Assembly: GCA_900088475.1 (NCBI GenBank)
Contig: FLMG01002887.1
Coordinates: forward strand, 6,224 to 23,541
Reading direction: 5' to 3'
Length of the DNA: 17,318 nucleotides
Source of the DNA: Hyphochytrium catenoides
Lineage: Eukaryota > Sar > Hyphochytriomycetes > Hyphochytriales > Hyphochytriaceae
Shown: one piece after another, positions 17,061 to 17,318 of the stretch
Layout of the letters: the number at the start of each line of letters is the position of its first letter
Position numbering within the stretch: the first letter of the stretch is position 1
Position numbers and translations under genes: made by a program
The notes under the pieces: model-generated
What the model saw: only the letters and a program-made list of their open reading frames with translations
Database searches by the model: none
What the model was told of the DNA's origin: nothing

Positions 17061-17318
17061 CTGGACTTAAAAAGAGAGAAGAGAGGAGGAGAGAGAGAAA
17101 GAGAGGAGAGGGTGTGTGGAAGAGAGAGAGGAGAGGGAAAGATTGCGAGAAGAGAAGAGACAGAGGATCCTACTAGCCAGTGAACCGAGGTTGCCAGAGC
17201 AAAGCGAGACACAGAGAGACAGAGAGCCTACTAACCCTAACCAGCAGAGTGATCGAGCCAGAGAAGAGAGAGAGGGAGAGAGAGAGAGAGAGAAAAAGAG
17301 GGAGAGAGAGAGAGAGAG
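17061..17318. repeat. AG-rich low-complexity DNA to the window end
   Basis: Mostly GAGAGA runs (17080-17160, 17262-17318), interrupted by a unique 17165-17260 stretch containing CTAACCCTAACC (17231-17242). The unique part shows no supported gene. Confidence 0.75.

Noticed and set aside
1-17318. tRNA genes, rRNA, CRISPR arrays, transposase or reverse-transcriptase genes
   Set aside because: No cloverleaf with A/B boxes, no spaced direct-repeat array and no transposon protein motifs were found on reading both strands.

Overview
The window is nuclear DNA of an intron-dense eukaryote, probably a unicellular protist or alga; the sequence does not fix the lineage. Five protein genes can be rebuilt exon by exon. 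They contain about 38 introns of roughly 58-640 nt. All obey GT-AG, many carry CTAAC or CTAAT branch-like motifs, and reading phase is preserved across every junction used. Purine/pyrimidine-rich microsatellites (mostly AG/TC) fill several introns and flanks. The proteins are ordinary eukaryotic families, except for one repeat protein I do not recognise.

Layout: (1) 1-3952, minus strand: a ubiquitin-specific protease with an N-terminal ZnF-UBP finger, of USP16/45/USP3 type, running off the left edge. A half-length ubiquitin-like segment sits inside its catalytic domain. (2) 3953-4631: a divergent intergenic region with a G-box, an inverted repeat around TATAAA, and microsatellites. (3) 4632-7614, plus strand: a MiaA-type tRNA dimethylallyltransferase in 11 exons. 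(4) 7615-7987: a short intergenic region with a perfect hairpin and four copies of GTAGACT. (5) 7988-11428, plus strand: COP9 signalosome subunit 1. (6) 11429-12067: a poly(A)-signal candidate and an orphan exon-like ORF. (7) 12068-13067, plus strand: a TMEM267-like membrane protein in three exons. (8) 13215-16612, minus strand, convergent with TMEM267: a 609-residue protein with a KEN-box N-terminus, six 62-residue tandem repeats and an acidic tail. (9) 16613-17318: its TATA-containing upstream region, a possible last exon of a further minus-strand gene, and AG-rich low-complexity DNA to the end.

The repeat protein is the best candidate for something undescribed. The six repeats keep a 62-62-63-62-62 spacing once introns are removed. 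Phase-1 introns recur at two fixed positions within the repeat, which points to growth by exon duplication. Two other genes act in ubiquitin or NEDD8 removal (the USP and CSN1), and the repeat protein carries APC/C-type degron motifs. Nothing in the sequence shows that the genes work together, and the clustering may be chance.
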